A stretch of 64,000 nucleotides of DNA from an uncultured Bacteroidales bacterium (lineage in GTDB: Bacteria > Bacteroidota > Bacteroidia > Bacteroidales > Paludibacteraceae): NCBI GenBank assembly GCA_902784425.1, contig CACZUS010000037.1:1-64000 (forward strand). Direction: 5' to 3'. The position numbers and the translations under genes were made by a program. Below are positions 62,399-64,000 of this stretch, piece by piece; the first letter of the stretch is position 1, and every line of letters begins with the position of its first letter. Under the pieces are notes generated by a model. It was given only the letters and a program-made list of their open reading frames with translations. It made no database searches and was not told the DNA's origin.

Positions 62399-62593
62399 TT
62401 AACTTAACAATTTCAGGACTTCATTGGGCCAAGGCATGAACTGGTTCCATTCGGTTATTGCAGCTTGCGGTATCATAACTCGTCTATTTCAATTATCGGG
62501 AAAGGCGGAGCACAAATCGTTTTTGGTAAAGAAGAAATGTCCTCGCATTGACATTGAATCAATCCATTTAGGTATGCTTTTCTGCTTTTCCAT
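62399..62593 (-). pseudogene. Remnants resembling an AbiEi/AbiEii operon
   Basis: Two short minus-strand fragments. 62593-62489 encodes 34 aa beginning MEKQKSIPKWIDSMSMR and then GHFFFTKNDLCSAFPD before a stop, like the N-terminal winged helix of AbiEi-type antitoxins. 62476-62399 encodes MIPQAAITEWNQFMPWPNEV then a stop, like the start of AbiEii nucleotidyltransferases. The bodies of both genes are missing. A TACTTTTG -7 element precedes the first fragment. The identification is by memory of family N-termini. Confidence 0.45.
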
Positions 62594-62745
62594 TTTCTTG
62601 GTTTTTGACAATCGCGATGCAAAAGTACACAAAATTTGTCTTGTTTTGCTTTCTGATTGCAGATATTTCGTGGTTTTTGATTGAATTTGATGGATTTTAT
62701 CGGATTTTAACTACTTTTGCAGAAATGTTGAAAATTGAATTTGGA

Positions 62746-64000
62746 ATGAAAAAACATATACCTCTCACCGGTATTTGGATAGCGGTGGTTTTAATGGCGT
62801 TAATAGTGGCTTGCGACCCTCCGAAAGGGAAGGTGGTAAAGCCGATGGAGAAGCCGTTACCTGAGTTGGCTGCCATTGATAGCCTCATGTGGCGACAACC
62901 AGATAGTGCTTTTGCTGTGCTGAAACAGTTTGCGGCAAGTCCCCAGGCCGACAGCCTTGATGAGTTTAATGGGCAATATGTTCAGCTGCTGATTTCGGAA
63001 CTGCTGTATAAGAACTATTTTGAACAAAGTAACCGAGAAAATTTATTACGGGCTGTGGATTATTTCGATTCATTGATGGCAAACACGCCCGATGTGTCCC
63101 AACGAGAACAAAATGTGTTTTTGGATGCTCGGGCACATTATGTTAATGGTGTTGGATATTATGAAAATGACGATGTCGTGAAAACTTGTTCTGAATACCT
63201 GAAGACGTTGGAATTAATGGAGGGACATTTTGAAGACAAGGCATTGATTGGTAAGAAAGCACAATTTATGGCGAATATTTATAATCGTTTGGGAGATCTA
63301 TTTTCTGAGCAGTATATTATGGAGTCTGCCATTGCTTGCTATGAAAGAGCTTTTGCGTTTTGTACGATTGAGCCTACAACATCAAACGGTATTTCCAACA
63401 TACTTTATCATATTGGAAAACAATATAATAAAATGAACGAACCTGATAAGGCAAGCTTATACTTTGGACAGGCTTTAGAAAAAATGACAAGTACCAACAA
63501 TCTTCTTTACAGAGACATCGTGTCAAATAAGGCACTAAGTGACTATCAACTTGGGTTTGGAAGTGATTCATCGTTAGATAAACTAAAACGTATTGTTTTA
63601 CAGGCAGATAGCCAAAAGGAGCAACTAGTACGTTTCTTGATCATAGGTGTTATTTATACGGATGAAAGAGTGTATGATTCTGCTCTTTTCTATTTGGAAC
63701 CCGTTCTTGAAGGAAAAGATAATGTAGCATATCAAATACAAGCTGCGGATTATTTGCGTATCGTCTATGACAGCCTTGGAAATAATGAAAAAAAAGATAT
63801 ATGTATGCATATATTGGCTAGCTATAAGGAGTCAGAAGGAGAAAACAAGGCAATGGTCTCTAAACTCAAAGATATGTTTCAAACATATTTGAACCAAAAA
63901 CAAGAGAAAGAGGTTGAAATAACTCGAAGAGAGTCTATCAGAAAAACTATTGGAATTATTATTCCCATTGTAATTGCAGTTGTTTTGGCGATTATTATTG
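62746..64000 (+). CDS. TPR-repeat lipoprotein, 3' end beyond window
   Basis: 418 codons visible, no stop before base 64000. Start at 62746 (MKKHIPLTGIWIAVV) because a -7 element TACTTTTG at 62712-62719 leaves the earlier in-frame ATG (62725) at or before the transcript start. Lipobox LIVAC (Cys about 24). Tetratricopeptide-like helices run from about 45 to 370 (DSLMWRQPDSAFAVLKQF is the typical first repeat). A hydrophobic segment, GIIIPIVIAVVLAIII, ends the visible part. Bacteroidales carry many such chromosomal proteins, some with a C-terminal HTH, so this gene suggests chromosomal context. Confidence 0.75.
   Translation, partial: MKKHIPLTGIWIAVVLMALIVACDPPKGKVVKPMEKPLPELAAIDSLMWRQPDSAFAVLKQFAASPQADSLDEFNGQYVQLLISELLYKNYFEQSNRENLLRAVDYFDSLMANTPDVSQREQNVFLDARAHYVNGVGYYENDDVVKTCSEYLKTLELMEGHFEDKALIGKKAQFMANIYNRLGDLFSEQYIMESAIACYERAFAFCTIEPTTSNGISNILYHIGKQYNKMNEPDKASLYFGQALEKMTSTNNLLYRDIVSNKALSDYQLGFGSDSSLDKLKRIVLQADSQKEQLVRFLIIGVIYTDERVYDSALFYLEPVLEGKDNVAYQIQAADYLRIVYDSLGNNEKKDICMHILASYKESEGENKAMVSKLKDMFQTYLNQKQEKEVEITRRESIRKTIGIIIPIVIAVVLAIII

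Noticed and set aside
3652..62745. att-site direct repeats flanking the replicon
   Set aside because: I compared the stretches after the recombinase (3652-3820) and after the STAND gene (62239-62745) by eye and found no convincing shared sequence; a computed search could still find one outside the window.

Overview
The window comes from a member of the Bacteroidota, most likely a gut-type Bacteroidales. Evidence: promoters of the Bacteroides type (TTG, 19 bp, TAnnTTTG) are found again and again; the conjugation genes are the Bacteroides traE-traO kind; lipoprotein signals are frequent; accessory genes (PcfJ/PcfK-like, DUF4942, DUF7007-like, DUF4099/DUF3991-like) are typical of Bacteroidales mobile elements. 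No rRNA, tRNA or CRISPR array was seen.

Layout. 1-3.7 kb: end of an AlbA/RecG-like gene, then two convergent genes (GNAT-like membrane protein, methyltransferase) enclosed by a perfect 23-bp inverted repeat that contains both start codons, then a tyrosine recombinase; this looks like a phase-variable switch. 3.8-7.3 kb (minus strand): ardC, two small genes and a serine resolvase with a res-like site. 7.5-33.3 kb (plus strand): one long transfer operon with VirB4, VirB6, VirB8, VirB9, VirB10 and VirD4 equivalents, a block of secreted and lipoprotein genes, and a 'leading-region' set of DUF4099, Toprim-like and zinc-ribbon proteins. 33.5-36.8 kb (minus): ParA and partner, relaxase and MobC-like protein, with a candidate oriT. 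37.3-41.1 kb: NERD protein, an iteron array and a four-gene replication operon. 41.2-49 kb (minus): phosphoribosyltransferase, adenine methyltransferase, SSB, PcfJ, PcfK and small unknowns. 49.6-62.2 kb (plus): a defence-like island with an RloA/RloB pair, an HD-GHKL ATPase, and a DUF2971 / PIN-like / TIR-STAND operon. 62.3-64 kb: remnants resembling an AbiE toxin-antitoxin operon, then a TPR lipoprotein running off the window.

The 3.8-49 kb part is a complete conjugative replicon: Rep plus iterons, ParA, resolvase, relaxase, coupling protein and T4SS. Whether it is a free plasmid or is integrated next to the recombinase at 2.7 kb cannot be decided here; I found no att-like direct repeats. 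At least seven genes share one promoter-leader module (N19-spaced promoter, identical 5' leader, and an upstream AGGGGAAACGAT-like box). In five places a long GC-rich non-coding repeat lies directly upstream of this module. There are two repeat families, and in one a hairpin shows paired base changes between copies. These repeats, the invertible locus and the three-gene TIR-STAND operon are the most promising items for follow-up.
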